From Golubevia sp. BC0850 (taxonomy: Eukaryota; Basidiomycota; Exobasidiomycetes; Golubeviales; Golubeviaceae), in contig JAAVVG010000009.1 of the NCBI GenBank assembly GCA_012976225.1, positions 1-64,000 on the forward strand: a stretch of 64,000 nt of DNA, given 5' to 3'. The translations under genes and the position numbers were made by a program. Shown here piece by piece: positions 10,322 through 21,300 of this stretch. Position 1 is the first letter of the stretch, and each line of letters starts with the position of its first letter. The notes beneath the pieces are model-generated. The model was not told where the DNA came from. It saw nothing but the letters and a program-made list of their open reading frames with translations, and searched no databases.

Positions 10322-13300
10322 CTAGCCAGGTAAAAACTTAACACACCAAGCATCTCTATCCAACCTCATTTCTGCCACCGTTAAAATCCTCATAATCTGT
10401 TTGTATTCCCTCAATTCGTCCATTTCATTGGGACTCAATACTTCTTCTTCCATTCTCTGAATTTCAGCATCAGGGCTTACACCTAATTTCTCAGCGTCTT
10501 CTTCTCCTTCTTGAATCCTAGCTTTGACATCTGATCTCTCCACCTTGGAAAGAACAGCTCTTCTTTTCTCTCTTTCAACTGCTCTACGTTCTGCTACTCT
10601 TGTTTGAGCTCTACAGATATGATCCAATAACCATGCTTGATAACCTCTCATGTTCAGATACCAAAGGAAGAAAGTTCTTGCAGCTGATCGATCGGTAGTT
10701 TTTGGAACTTCTTGAAGTGAGAGAATTGAATTTTGAAAGAGAAGTGAAGATAGAGACCGAACTGTTGAGGCTGAAAGCAGACTGAATTTCATTAGCTGTA
10801 GAGGAAAAGACGACGTCAAAAAGAAAAAGAAAAGTAGGATCAGCTTCTGTGTGTTTCTAAAGTTCAAGAGTAACTTTTGGTTCTCTGGATCTCAGAGAGC
10901 AAACTCACCATCTTCTCATCTACCCTTCCTTTCTTGGCAATAAATCCAACAATCCTTGCAGCTTCCTTTCCAAACTGTTCTTCAACACAAACATGAAGCA
11001 ATTGCAATTTGATTTCACTTCCAGCTTTGGCATATTGTATAGTCCAACTAGCCATAGTCCTAGCACTTGCAGAATGAGTTCCCAAAGTCAAAGGTAGATG
11101 ACTCGAACCAGTTCCAGCCAACAATTGTAATCCATGTTGAGGTAAATTTGGAGAGGAATAAGTTGAAGTAGGCAAAGTGGAAGTTTCAGAACCTAAAGTA
11201 TTGGCACTGGCAGAAGCATGAGAGAAAGAATTATGAGATAGGAGATCGAAAAGTTCCGAAAGGACTTCCACTCTTGTAGGTCCGTCAGGAGAAGAGGAGG
11301 AAGATTTTGAGGATTTGGATTTCTTGGACTTTGATTTTGGTAAAATTGAATCTCGGTCGAAAGCTTTAGCGATTGAAGTAGCGGAAGGGAATCTATCTGC
11401 TAGACTCTTGATTTTGATCGGAGCTGAATGATAAGGAAAGGGTAGAAGAGAAAAGAAGACGCTTTCAGAGGCAGGTATGAGAATCTAATCCTCTTTCAAC
11501 CCATAAGCAAATTCTCTTTGAGAACTCTCCTAGCCTTTGCGCCTCAAAGCTTGCTTCTTTTATCTATCAGATGACTCACCACTGAGTTCTCTACCTCCAG
11601 GCACAATTGCATTCTCCTCTGCCTCCTCATCCCCACCTCTCTTCCTGGCTTCATCTTCTTTCTCTCTAGCAAATTTCAAAACCTCTCTTAACACTTTCCC
11701 AGTCTGCTCATTATAAGAACCCTCCACCAGTTCCACGATTTTCTCATCTCTAATATTCAAATCAAACCCATGATAATTCACTCTCAACCAAGCTTCTCTA
11801 TCAATTTCATAAACCCCTCCACCATTTTCCGAAACCGTTTCATTGAGATAATCCACCTTGGAATCATTAGGAAGTAAATAATGTCTTTCTTTAGGATTGA
11901 GTTCTCCAAATGAAGAAGAGGAAGAAGAGACTTTAGCTTTCTTTGATTTTGAAGAAGTGGAACCAGCAGCGGCTGGTCGATAAGAAGTGTTAGAAACCAA
12001 TTCGACTCCTTTTCTTGAAGACCACTTTCCAGATTCTACTCCTTCTTCTCTGGAAATTCTAGCTTGAACTCTTGTTTGAAGAGTTTTGAGTTCTTTGGGT
12101 GTTAGAACTCCTGAACACTGTTTTCGTTCTTCTACTTCATAGGCTATGGATTTCTCTTTTGGTGAGATGTGAGAAGATGCTAGAGAAAGCCGAAGGTAAG
12201 AACTGAGGAGTAGATAGGATAGAAGTCGAGGAAGACACGGGTCTGAGAGAGGATGGAGAAAGAAGGTCAGTGTCTTGAATTCAGGCGTCTGATTTGATGT
12301 CTGAGAATTGCCCTTTCGACGCTGAAGATGAGAGATTTCTTTACTTATCACTCCCAGAAATTCCGATCTCATTCGACCTTCTGGCATGGCAGCTTTGCCA
12401 CCTCTCTTTTGGACTCACCTTCAATCTTCTGAACCATTTCCACTCTTTTTCTCTTCGTCCCTTTCGGTTTCTCCTTTTCTTTTTCCTTAGCTTTCGACTT
12501 TCCCTTTCCTTTCTTCCCTCTTGTACGTCTCTCCTCCTCTTCTTCCTCTTCAAGTTGTTCCTCCTCTTCTTCTTCCAAATCCCCTCCTTCCTCTTGACCA
12601 TTCTCTTTAGCTCTAATTCCCCTCTCCTCTTCTTCAAAGCTATCGATCAAATCTCCAGCTTTGACCTTACCATACTTTAGAATCCTTCCCAAAACCTCCT
12701 TACCTTTTCTACCCCAAGTCTTTTCAGCAACAGTCAAATACCAACCAAACCTAACTCTAGGAAAGATTTCACTTGGATTAAGTTCAAAATATTCAGTTCC
12801 AGTTAATTCTTCATCTTTGCCATCTTTGTCCCTTTTCTTCTCTTCTGAAGGATTGTAAAAAGTACCATCAGTTTCAATTCTAACGTGATACAACATGTTA
12901 TGTTGAACCAAGACCAAAAGAGCATGTTGAATTGAAGTTTTAGTTAAAGGGATTGTATGAATCGCTGAAATGTTTGAAGTCCATGTAGAACCAGCTTGAC
13001 CTTGACCCATTTCACCTCCTAAGGAATGATGAGAAGTTGAAGCTGAATTGGGAATGGGAATGGAAGTTGAAGCTCCAGGTAAAGTGGTTGAAGAGAAAGA
13101 TGAAGATGGAGCTGAAGTAGCTCCTACTCTACCAGAAGCTGCCGTGTTTTGTGAAGATGAGATAACGAAGGATTGGATTTCTCTAAAAGTTAATCTGCCT
13201 CTGTTAAGTAGGATTGTGGCCACTCGCTGGGAGGTAGAGAGTAGAGAAGGTCAGGATGGAAACAGGCAGTAGAAATTCTCTGCTCCTTCTCTTCTGATTA

Positions 13301-13422
13301 CTCACAGCTACTATTAGACCGAAATGATCATAAATTATTCTTGTACATAACCTGATCTCATCTGGAGAGTAAGTTCTGAGATGAGGTGGAATCTCGTGAG
13401 GAAGAGCATCTGAGTCGGCCAT
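10322..13422 (-). CDS. RPC82: RNA polymerase III subunit RPC82 (C82/RPC62)
   Basis: Five exons (13422-13306, 13226-12419, 12242-11580, 11423-10909, 10795-10322) give 858 aa. C82 is the winged-helix subunit of Pol III, part of the C82-C34-C31 trimer that opens promoters of tRNA and 5S genes. Seen here are the N-terminal helix (LCTRIIYDHFGLIVARVATI), a winged helix with HALLVLVQHNMLYHVRI, the block DREAWLRVNYHGFDLNIRDE, and a conserved end (YLNMRGYQAWLLDHICRAQT, then a helical C-terminus). The protein is about 200 residues longer than yeast C82. Much of the excess is a run of glutamates and lysines (about 210-300) inserted between winged helices. The acceptor of exon 3 at 12243-12245 is the least certain join. 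Confidence 0.88.
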
Positions 13423-13679
13423 GCTTGCTGAGAGTGGGCTGGCTGGCTGGCTGACAGGGCTAGTGCTACCTCGACTCGATGATAAGAGTAGTGATTGACT
13501 GAATGATGGTCGTCTTAAGAAGAGTAGCTTTCAGGATTGAAGAGAAGAGAAGAGAGGGTGAACGGGTGGATGGAGAAGAAGATAGGTTGACTTTTTTGAG
13601 CTTGAGAGCAACACCTGCTAGAAACTTGCTCCCTAATTCCTCCTTCGATTTTCCTCTTGTTGCTATCCTATCTTTGAAG
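13423..13679. promoter_or_regulatory. Divergent promoter, RPC82 and CYC3
   Basis: A 257-bp gap separates the two start codons, so both genes must be driven from here. It is rich in GAGA/TCTC tracts near the starts. No TATA box is evident. Confidence 0.6.
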
Positions 13680-15202
13680 ATGTGGCCATTCAAGACTCAA
13701 GATACTCAAACTCCATCCAATCCGATTCCTTCAAGCAGCAGTGATGGATGTCCAGTTGATCATTCTACTCGACAATCTTGGTTAGCTCAACATAAAGCAT
13801 CTACAACTGCAACTTCAACTCCTTCTTCAACTCCTTCTTCAAATCCAGTGGATCCTTCTTCTACTACTTCTAACTCTGCTTCAAAGTTCTTAGATGTAGC
13901 TTCCTCTTCCTCGTCTCCTCACTCTTCCTCTTCCTCCTCTTCAAGCTTATCCACCAAACGAGAAGTTTCTTCAATCCCTCGATTCTTATTCGATGAACAG
14001 CAACCATCTTCTTCTTCCTCTAGCCCTCCCTCTAGTTCTAATTGGGTCTACCCATCACCCTCTCAATTCTTTCAAGCAATGTCAAGGAAAGCTCAGCAAA
14101 ACTTATACGATCAACCTAAAGAAGAGGACATGCCAATAGTTGTACCCATTCATAACGCAGTCAATGAGAGAGCTTGGAATCAGTTGTTGGAATGGGAGAA
14201 CCTTTGGGATGACACTAGTCAGCAGAAATGTGGAGGTGTAAAGTTGGTTAGCTTCATTGGTAAACCAAAGGAAAAGACTTGGAGAGCTTGGGGTAGAGAA
14301 ATGATGGGGTGAGTAAGAAAGCCGAAAGATAAGCGAGAAAGTAACCCGATTCGAATTCCCAAAGACTCTATCAGCTTAAAGCTGAGATCAGGATCAGATC
14401 TTCCAGCTTAGTTTCAATCCGGCCATGGGAGGGTGGGCTCTTGAGCAGAAGCAAGTCGTTCAAGTTCTCCTAGTGCTCTCAGAGCCACAGGTCATGATCA
14501 GCAAATGCTGCTTCCTACTACCATCAAGAACTCTGCGGGAGATCAAAATGGGGGGAGGCTCCAGTTCTGGAAACGAAGGAATGAGAGGAATGGTTCTGGG
14601 TCTGTTTCAATGTTCTCTCGCAGGATTCCCTGTTTATATGTCCTCGGGCTTTTCTGCTGTTTTCGTCTGCCTTGGAAAAAAGTCAAAGGTTTCCCGGCGA
14701 GGTCGACTTTTGCTTCAGTCCGCTTCGAAGCTTCATCAAGTCGAGAGGTGTCTCCATTTTCTTAACCTCAACAAGAGTCTGCCTTTTCCTTATACCTTCC
14801 TCTACTTCCTCTCAGGAAACAAAAAACCAAAAGCAAAGCCCTTTTCCAAACCCCAAGGCCCTTCATCTGACTCCTCTTTTCCACCTCCCCTCTCCATCAT
14901 CCCGTTCCCCCTCACTCCCCCCTTGCTTCTCCCTTCACCCTCATTTCTATACTAGCTATCAACCTCCCTTCGACAGACATGACTGGCTCGTAGATCGATG
15001 CGGTCATCGAGTACGATACATCATAGATTTCTACTCTGGGAAACAAAAGATCACACTGAAATCGGCTTCGGAACTTCAAACTGAAGATGGAAGACCTAAA
15101 GAGTTCGTTTCTTTTTATTTGGACGTTAGACCTGCTCCTGATACTTTGGAAGGGTGGTTGATGAGAGGTAGGAGGAGTTGGAAGAATTTGACTGGGAATT
15201 GA
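13680..15202 (+). CDS. CYC3: Cytochrome c heme lyase (holocytochrome c synthase)
   Basis: Two exons, 13680-14308 and 14956-15202, give 291 aa. The enzyme sits in the mitochondrial intermembrane space and attaches heme to apocytochrome c. The N-terminus has the heme-binding DGCPVDH motif, followed by a serine-rich spacer of about 90 residues. The catalytic region has VPIHNAVNERAWNQLLEWE (with the family's heme-ligand histidine context), then GREMMGYQPPFDRHDWLVDR across the splice, then RCGHRVRYIIDFY and FYLDVRPAPDTLEG. The splice restores the conserved GY-PFDRHDW block exactly. The 647-nt intron (14309-14955) is about seven times the usual length here. It holds open frames that I take to be chance. 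Confidence 0.92.
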
Positions 15203-15731
15203 GATTAGAAGAGATCCAGAAGAGAAAAGGTAGAGCTCCTCTTTCCATCTAACCCGCGGAGGTTTGAATTCCTCGATTTCATTTGCAATTTTATTCCACC
15301 TTCCGTTGAGGTTTGGATAATCGAAAGCTCACCTCCGATTTCGCCTTTTACTTCTTCCCACTTCCCTGCTCTTTGTTTCGCCATTTGCTTTCATCTTTGA
15401 TCATTTCAAAAACTCTTTTTCTCCACACTGTATCATTACATATGAGTCAAACACCACCTCTCCATAATACAATTGCAATAGAGATCGTTCTCTTCTTGGG
15501 TACGAAGTCGTCTCAGTCTCTCCTCTCTCAGGCGCAGATGATGCCATCGTTGAAATTGGTCTTGTTTCTCCCCATTCTTCTTTTCCTTTTCGATTCAGGT
15601 TAAACTCAACGTTGTCCCAGCTGGGATGAGCGCTGAGCGATGACCGAGCGAAAAGGCACTGTCTTCGAAATTTCTCCATCATTTCTTTTTCCCTAACCAC
15701 TCATCCAGAACATCAACTCATTCACTCCATC
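15203..15731. other. Intergenic, CYC3 to F-box gene
   Basis: No gene is seen in these 529 bp. They must hold the end of the CYC3 transcript and the promoter of the F-box gene. Pyrimidine-rich tracts dominate 15340-15600. Confidence 0.5.
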
Positions 15732-17060
15732 ATGATCATGAGCAGAACCCAAGATCTCATCAGCAGCATGAGTCTCAAAAGTGGAGAAGAGACAGTTGAT
15801 GGAGGAGAAGATGAACTAAGACATCCGAATGGAGCTTTGCCCTCAGACCTGTTCGGTTATCTTCTTTCATTCCTTCCATTGGCTTCGATCGCTACCTCAA
15901 GTGCAATCTCTAGAGAATGGAGAACCACAGTCAACTCAAGTCTACTACTTCACAGAGAGATTGACTTTCTTCATTTAGGTTCAGAAGCCCAGATGGAAGA
16001 CATCATCCAAAACTTCAACAGGATCTCTTCGCTATCCCTCAATCGACTCCTAAGAGTATCTTTCAACCTGTCCTCATTCATCAAGAAGCTGAAAGTCAAG
16101 AAGAGAAGAGGTTTCCAATTGAGCAGCTTTGACCCTCTAGCCGAACCAGAACCAGAAGAAGGAACATTAGGATTCTCTAGATTACTTCATCTCCTCCTCA
16201 ATTCGGAAATGACTCTTCTCGAAGTTTCTCTCGAGATCGAAGAAGAGACTATCAATAGCGCACTTCCACTTCTTATGCCTTTGATAGAGTCTCTTCAATC
16301 GTTCAGCAGTTTAAAGATGGTCAAGATCAAAGCTGCGTTGCTAGTGAATTTGAAGGCTGGAAGTGACTCCAGAAGATTCGAATTAGTCGGCAACATTCAG
16401 AAGACCTCAGAGTACTCAGACCCATATCCATTAGTAAGATTGATGCACAAAGTCGAAGCATTCGTTGGGACTGGGTTCACAGAGTTCGGTTTACCCAGTC
16501 TTTCTTCAAGTGGTACAGTCCTCTTTGACAACTATCAAGTCTTCTACAGATTGTTTGACTCTACTTCTTGCTTGAAATTCTTGGATCTAAGTGCCCTATC
16601 AGATGTCAACGGAAGGGAGCTGTGGGACTTCTCGACGGAATGTTTAAATCTCGAATCTGTTTCCCTGTACCTGACTCGAAATGAAAGCATGGAAGATGGA
16701 TCAATCCCTTTGAAATATCCACCAGAGAGAGCCTTAACAAACGGTCTAAAGAATTTAGCTCTAACAGTGTCTTCGTACAGAGGTCCATCGAATGAATTTT
16801 CGGAATGGGTCGGTAATCACATGGAAACATTAGAAATAAGAAAGGTACACGATCATATGATAATCTCAGGTTTAGGTTTTTATAGAATCGTGTCAAACTC
16901 AAGAAACACTCTGCAGGTCATCCATTTGGTAGATTGTTCTATTCAACCCGAAGTACTGAATGGAGACGGGGTTTTTAATTCGAAAATGTGGGAGGATTGG
17001 TATGAACGAGGGATTAGATTATCACTGTCTGACGAGATAGAGTCAAATTTGAGTCTCTGA
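15732..17060 (+). CDS. F-box protein with leucine-rich C-terminal region
   Basis: A single exon of 442 aa, intact. The F-box is at about residues 34-70 (LPSDLFGYLLSFLPLASIAT, then the SREW tryptophan). F-box proteins bind Skp1 and bring substrates to SCF ubiquitin ligases. The rest has irregular leucine-rich repeats, such as CLKFLDLSALSDVNGRELWD and CLNLESVSLYL, which probably bind the substrate. The substrate is unknown. It is the likely paralogue of the broken copy at 35690-37328, with which it shares the F-box, the LMHKVEAFVG/LMKAVKAFLG block and the DVNGR/DANGR block. Unlike nearly every other gene in the window it has no intron. Confidence 0.75.
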   Translation: MIMSRTQDLISSMSLKSGEETVDGGEDELRHPNGALPSDLFGYLLSFLPLASIATSSAISREWRTTVNSSLLLHREIDFLHLGSEAQMEDIIQNFNRISSLSLNRLLRVSFNLSSFIKKLKVKKRRGFQLSSFDPLAEPEPEEGTLGFSRLLHLLLNSEMTLLEVSLEIEEETINSALPLLMPLIESLQSFSSLKMVKIKAALLVNLKAGSDSRRFELVGNIQKTSEYSDPYPLVRLMHKVEAFVGTGFTEFGLPSLSSSGTVLFDNYQVFYRLFDSTSCLKFLDLSALSDVNGRELWDFSTECLNLESVSLYLTRNESMEDGSIPLKYPPERALTNGLKNLALTVSSYRGPSNEFSEWVGNHMETLEIRKVHDHMIISGLGFYRIVSNSRNTLQVIHLVDCSIQPEVLNGDGVFNSKMWEDWYERGIRLSLSDEIESNLSL

Positions 17061-17106
17061 CAGGGCCATATCCTGCACAGATAACTAGTTATGAGGGATG
17101 GCCCTG
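17061..17106. repeat. Hairpin directly after the F-box stop codon
   Basis: CAGGGCCAT at 17061-17069 pairs perfectly with ATGGCCCTG at 17098-17106, with a 28-nt loop. The left arm starts at the first base after the TGA. It may shape the mRNA 3' end; that is inference. Confidence 0.5.
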
Positions 17107-18351
17107 AGAATCAAAAGTTCCTCTAACTCACCTCAAACCTGAAATTAAGAGGAAATGGGTCGCAATCATTAGATCAGACTCCCCTCCAGACGAAATTTCT
17201 CCAACTCTTCTCGTTGACGTTTAGTGTTACACTTACCAACAAGATCAGTGGAGATGGAGAAATGCGGATCAGACTGTGATACGACCAGTCTAGATGGCCG
17301 CAGTCAACAACCCTCAATCCAAAGTCATCTGTTTTCTCCTTCTTCAAGATGGAGCCAGTTGGGATGAACTAAATCCTTCAGTTCTCTTCCAAGCATCGAT
17401 GCTTGGTTTCTCCAATGTTCATTCATTGCCAACCGATTCGCCGACCCGCTCCCCCTTTCTCCTGTTTTCTTTCCTCCCTCACGCCTCCAATTACCCCTTT
17501 CTGAAATCTTTTTCTGTTTGCAAGCATGTCAGTCTCCTCTCCTTCTCTCTCCGCGATGTCACTCTCCCACTCTTCTCTCCGTGTTCCACTGAAACCCCAT
17601 TCTTCGTCAAGCGGTCTTAGACTCTCACATATAAATCGAAAGGGAAAGATGACACTGCGTTTCTGATGCCGTTGAGATGTTAATCCAAGCAAATAAAGCC
17701 ATCTTTGCCTAATGTCAAGGTCCCTCAAGGGTCTACCTGTCAAGGAGTGAGTCAAGGACGCCCTCGCTTCAGGCCCGGATTTTCGTTATCTGAAAGATGA
17801 AACCTGTAATTGTAGATGGTAGATCGCTTCCGTTGATTGGCGTCCGAGCTCAGTCTATCGAGCCTGAGTAGTGAGTAGCATTGGCTTCTTGAAGACCACA
17901 TTGTCAGGTGACGGCGGCTCGATGCAGAACACGGGAAAAGAACAACACTTTTGAGATCCTTTTGGAACCATCACATCTTCATAGACAAGGATTATATTTC
18001 CCGATACTGATTTTCTGTTGTTCTTGAGATAGAATCCCATTGCAACTCAAGTTGAAAGAGGAGAGTTGGCAAAGTTCCAAAAGAAGGGATGAGAGTCTGA
18101 GACCAAGCTGAAACTTCACCCGTTGCACTGCAGGGACTAGGTCCTAGGTCCTACGACGATCTTGACGATCCTTCTCCCTTTTCGGATAGTTTATGTTGTA
18201 AACAGCTTTTTCAATCCACATCTAATCCATCGCAACCATCCTTCGATCCATCCTCCTTTTCTCCCTCCGGCCCACCATTCTTCTCGCGTTCCCTATAGAA
18301 ACCTCTTCTCTCTATCAACAGTTCCACTCTCAAGAGTATCAATCCTCCAGC
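17107..18351. other. Intergenic stretch, no gene supported
   Basis: There are a 108-codon plus-strand frame (17294-17620) and a 61-codon minus-strand frame (17855-18040), but neither resembles a known protein or links to other exons. The last 150 bp before 18352 are pyrimidine-rich, as expected of a promoter and 5' leader for the large gene that follows. Confidence 0.5.
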
Positions 18352-21300
18352 ATGGTAGCCTCTCCCAGTCAAGTAGTCAAGAACCGCAAAGCCGGAGGTG
18401 GGATGATTCCTCAGTTGCAGTCTAAAACCAACGCTTCTCCACGTAGCATCAAGCCTTCCACTTCTTCCTCTTCTCTCTCTTCTTCAATTCCAGCCGATCC
18501 TTCAATTACTTCAACGCCGAAAGCAAGGGGAGGAGGAGGAGGTGGAGCGGGTGGCAAAGGAGGCTCAGTGACACCATCTCCGAGTGGCATCCCCAGAAGA
18601 GGAGGTGGCCTCACTCCCACTTCTCAGATCCCAACCAAATACAGATCTACTAGCCCTCAGGATCAAATCAGAAACGGAAATACCAATGGAGTTGGGAGTT
18701 GGACTGGGAAAGGAACTTCATTTCAATCAGTGTCACCCAAAAATCCGTCTGCAAGTCTCTCCCCTCTCAATTCTTCATCCGCTCTACCAGCCTACAATCG
18801 AACTCCGAATTCACCGAACAGCCAAATCAATTCTCAAATCAAGTACAATCCAAAGTCTAAGACGCCGAATCATCAAGTTCCAAGAAGGCCTCCAATCTCT
18901 TACAACACCAGCAATAGATCCATCCCATCTCCCACCTCTAGAAACTTCTCTTCCCCCTCTTACCTCCAATCATCCCCCAACTCAAGATCCAATGCATCAG
19001 AAAGTAGTGGTAGAGGAGTCCCCACATCTTCAACGCCAGCAAGGAGTATCAGCTATGGATTCCAAGCTGGGAAAGATCAGAGAGGTGGGGGACGCGATGG
19101 TGGGAAAAGCAATGTTGGACTAGGGACTCCAGGTGTACCGCAAGCTGGTGAGTAACAGTCTTGGTAAAGGATGAGATCGACGAAACTGGCAGGACTGGTC
19201 TCTCGGGATGAGTGCGTGAATTGGATTGAATGGGAAACTGAGGAGTAGCCTCCATCCCCCTTCGCAGGTTCAACCTCAAGATCCAACACGCCCACCAATG
19301 GAAGTGTACTCAAGCCAATGTCACTCAATGCATCTCAGAACAGCCATAGCGGCCAAGAGAACCAGAGGCTTGGGATCCCAAGCTCGCCAGCTGGATTCCC
19401 CAATCGAACCTCTCCAACGCGTTCCACCAGTGATTCCTACTCTCCCAACTCGAGTGCATCCCAGTCTCAAGTCACAGAAATGAGGAGAGTCTTCTCTGAA
19501 GGTCCTGTCTTTCCAGCTGAGATTCCTTCCGCAATTTCCAGTCATCTAGTCACTTCTTTCGGTAATACTGAGGAGCAACAGGTTTCTAGGACAAGAGTTC
19601 CGTCTCTCTCGAATCTGGTCACATCCATCAAGGTCAATTCATCTCCCAAGCCAAGCCTACTCAAGTCCGCTTTCGTTGGTGGTGGAAAGAAGGAGACTGG
19701 TTCCCTGACCGCTTCCTCCGATCCTCGATCCTCAGAAGACTCAATCTCCAACGCAACCTCTCCGCATGTAGCCAGACAAAACGCGAGAGCGAGAGCGGTG
19801 TTCGAGGCTGTAGCCTTGGCTCCTGCTCCTCTGCCCAACCCGGACGCTCAATCTGGTGGAAGGATTGGATCGACGGAACTGAGCAGGACCAGGGATTGGA
19901 GCAAAGCTGGGATATCGGTCGAAGTTCATTCAGCAATCTCTCCCAGTGAAATGGCTAGGATCTCAAAGGAAAAAGACCACAAGAGAACTTCTAGCTCGAC
20001 TCTAGGAAAGGAGGTCGATTCTATCCCAACGTCTCCAGCCAAGAAATCCAAGTTCGGAAAAGAGACGAAGAGTCCAGGTGGAAAGATTGCCAATAGGATC
20101 AAAGCGGCTCTCAGCAGCCCGCAAAAGACCTTCAGCACTCTGTCGAACGTGGGGAACTCCTCCAAGCAGGGAGAGAAGGAGGGGGTTAGAGATTGGAAAC
20201 CTTTGATCTCCTCTCCCACCCTCCAAACGACTGCCCCTCTCACGAAGAGCTTTTCTGTGGATTCACCTACTAGGATTGGGACATCTTCATTCTCTAATGA
20301 TCTTTCTTCTGATTCTCCGAATCATTCATCAAGCGGCAGCAGTCTCACCTCTTCAGCCAAGAACCTGCCACGGAAGATCGTTAGAAGGATCAGCTCGGGA
20401 AGCAACTTTGTCCCCTCTATCCTGAAAAGCAATTCAGGTTCCGGATCTAAGCCAGTCTTGGACAATCTCCAGGACGAACCGGAATGGGAAGTCATCAAGC
20501 CAGAGCCAGCTGTAGAAGCGTTCCTAGAGCAAGAGATTCTGAACTCTAGCCCCTTCAAACCTTCTAACCATGCTCGAGAGCAGAGGTGGGTCTCAGCTCT
20601 GGATTCTCAGGCAGGAATGGATTTGAGGTCGAATGGGCCATCTGAGACACGTCAAGAGAGGCATCATCGTAATCGCTCTTCGGCATCAACAGCTGAGGAT
20701 TTCTCTGTTCTCAGACCTCGTTCAGTCGTTCACACCAGAAGCGAGTCTGCTTCTGCTGTTCCCTCTACGACTGTATCGACGGTCCATATCGGAGTCGCAA
20801 GGTCTAGAATCGTCCATGCACCTCTCTCTCTCGGACCTTCTCCCAGCTCGATCGTCTTTGGTTCAAGGAAAGGACAGGCTTACGAGCCTAGCCACTCTCC
20901 CATCCCTGAGTCACTCTCGAATTCCACGATCTCTTCCATGCTCTCTGGTCTTCCTAGCGCTGGATTAGCGCCTCCTTCGAGAGACGGACCTCACTTGGGC
21001 ATGGAGAACCCTCGTAAGAAGAATGGCTTCGCCGTTCAAGGACTTGGATTTGGATCCTTTGGCAGAGGAGTAGAGCCTCCATCTCCCATCGTCAGAGCTC
21101 GTCTGGAGGAACAGCAGAGCTCGATGGTGATTCAAGAGTCTGTTCGTCAGCAAGCGATCTCTCAATCTCAATCGGAACCTCAACTCTCCAGACGCCCAGT
21201 GTTCAGACATACGACCTCGCTAGATAGCGCCGTTCCAACCACCCGAACAAGAAGTGGATCCATCACCTCCTCAAAGCAACGTCCTGGACTCTATCAATCT

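Noticed and set aside
14425-14955. 176-codon open frame upstream of the PFDRHDW exon
   Set aside because: It lies within the CYC3 intron, is low-complexity, and the splice over it restores a conserved block.
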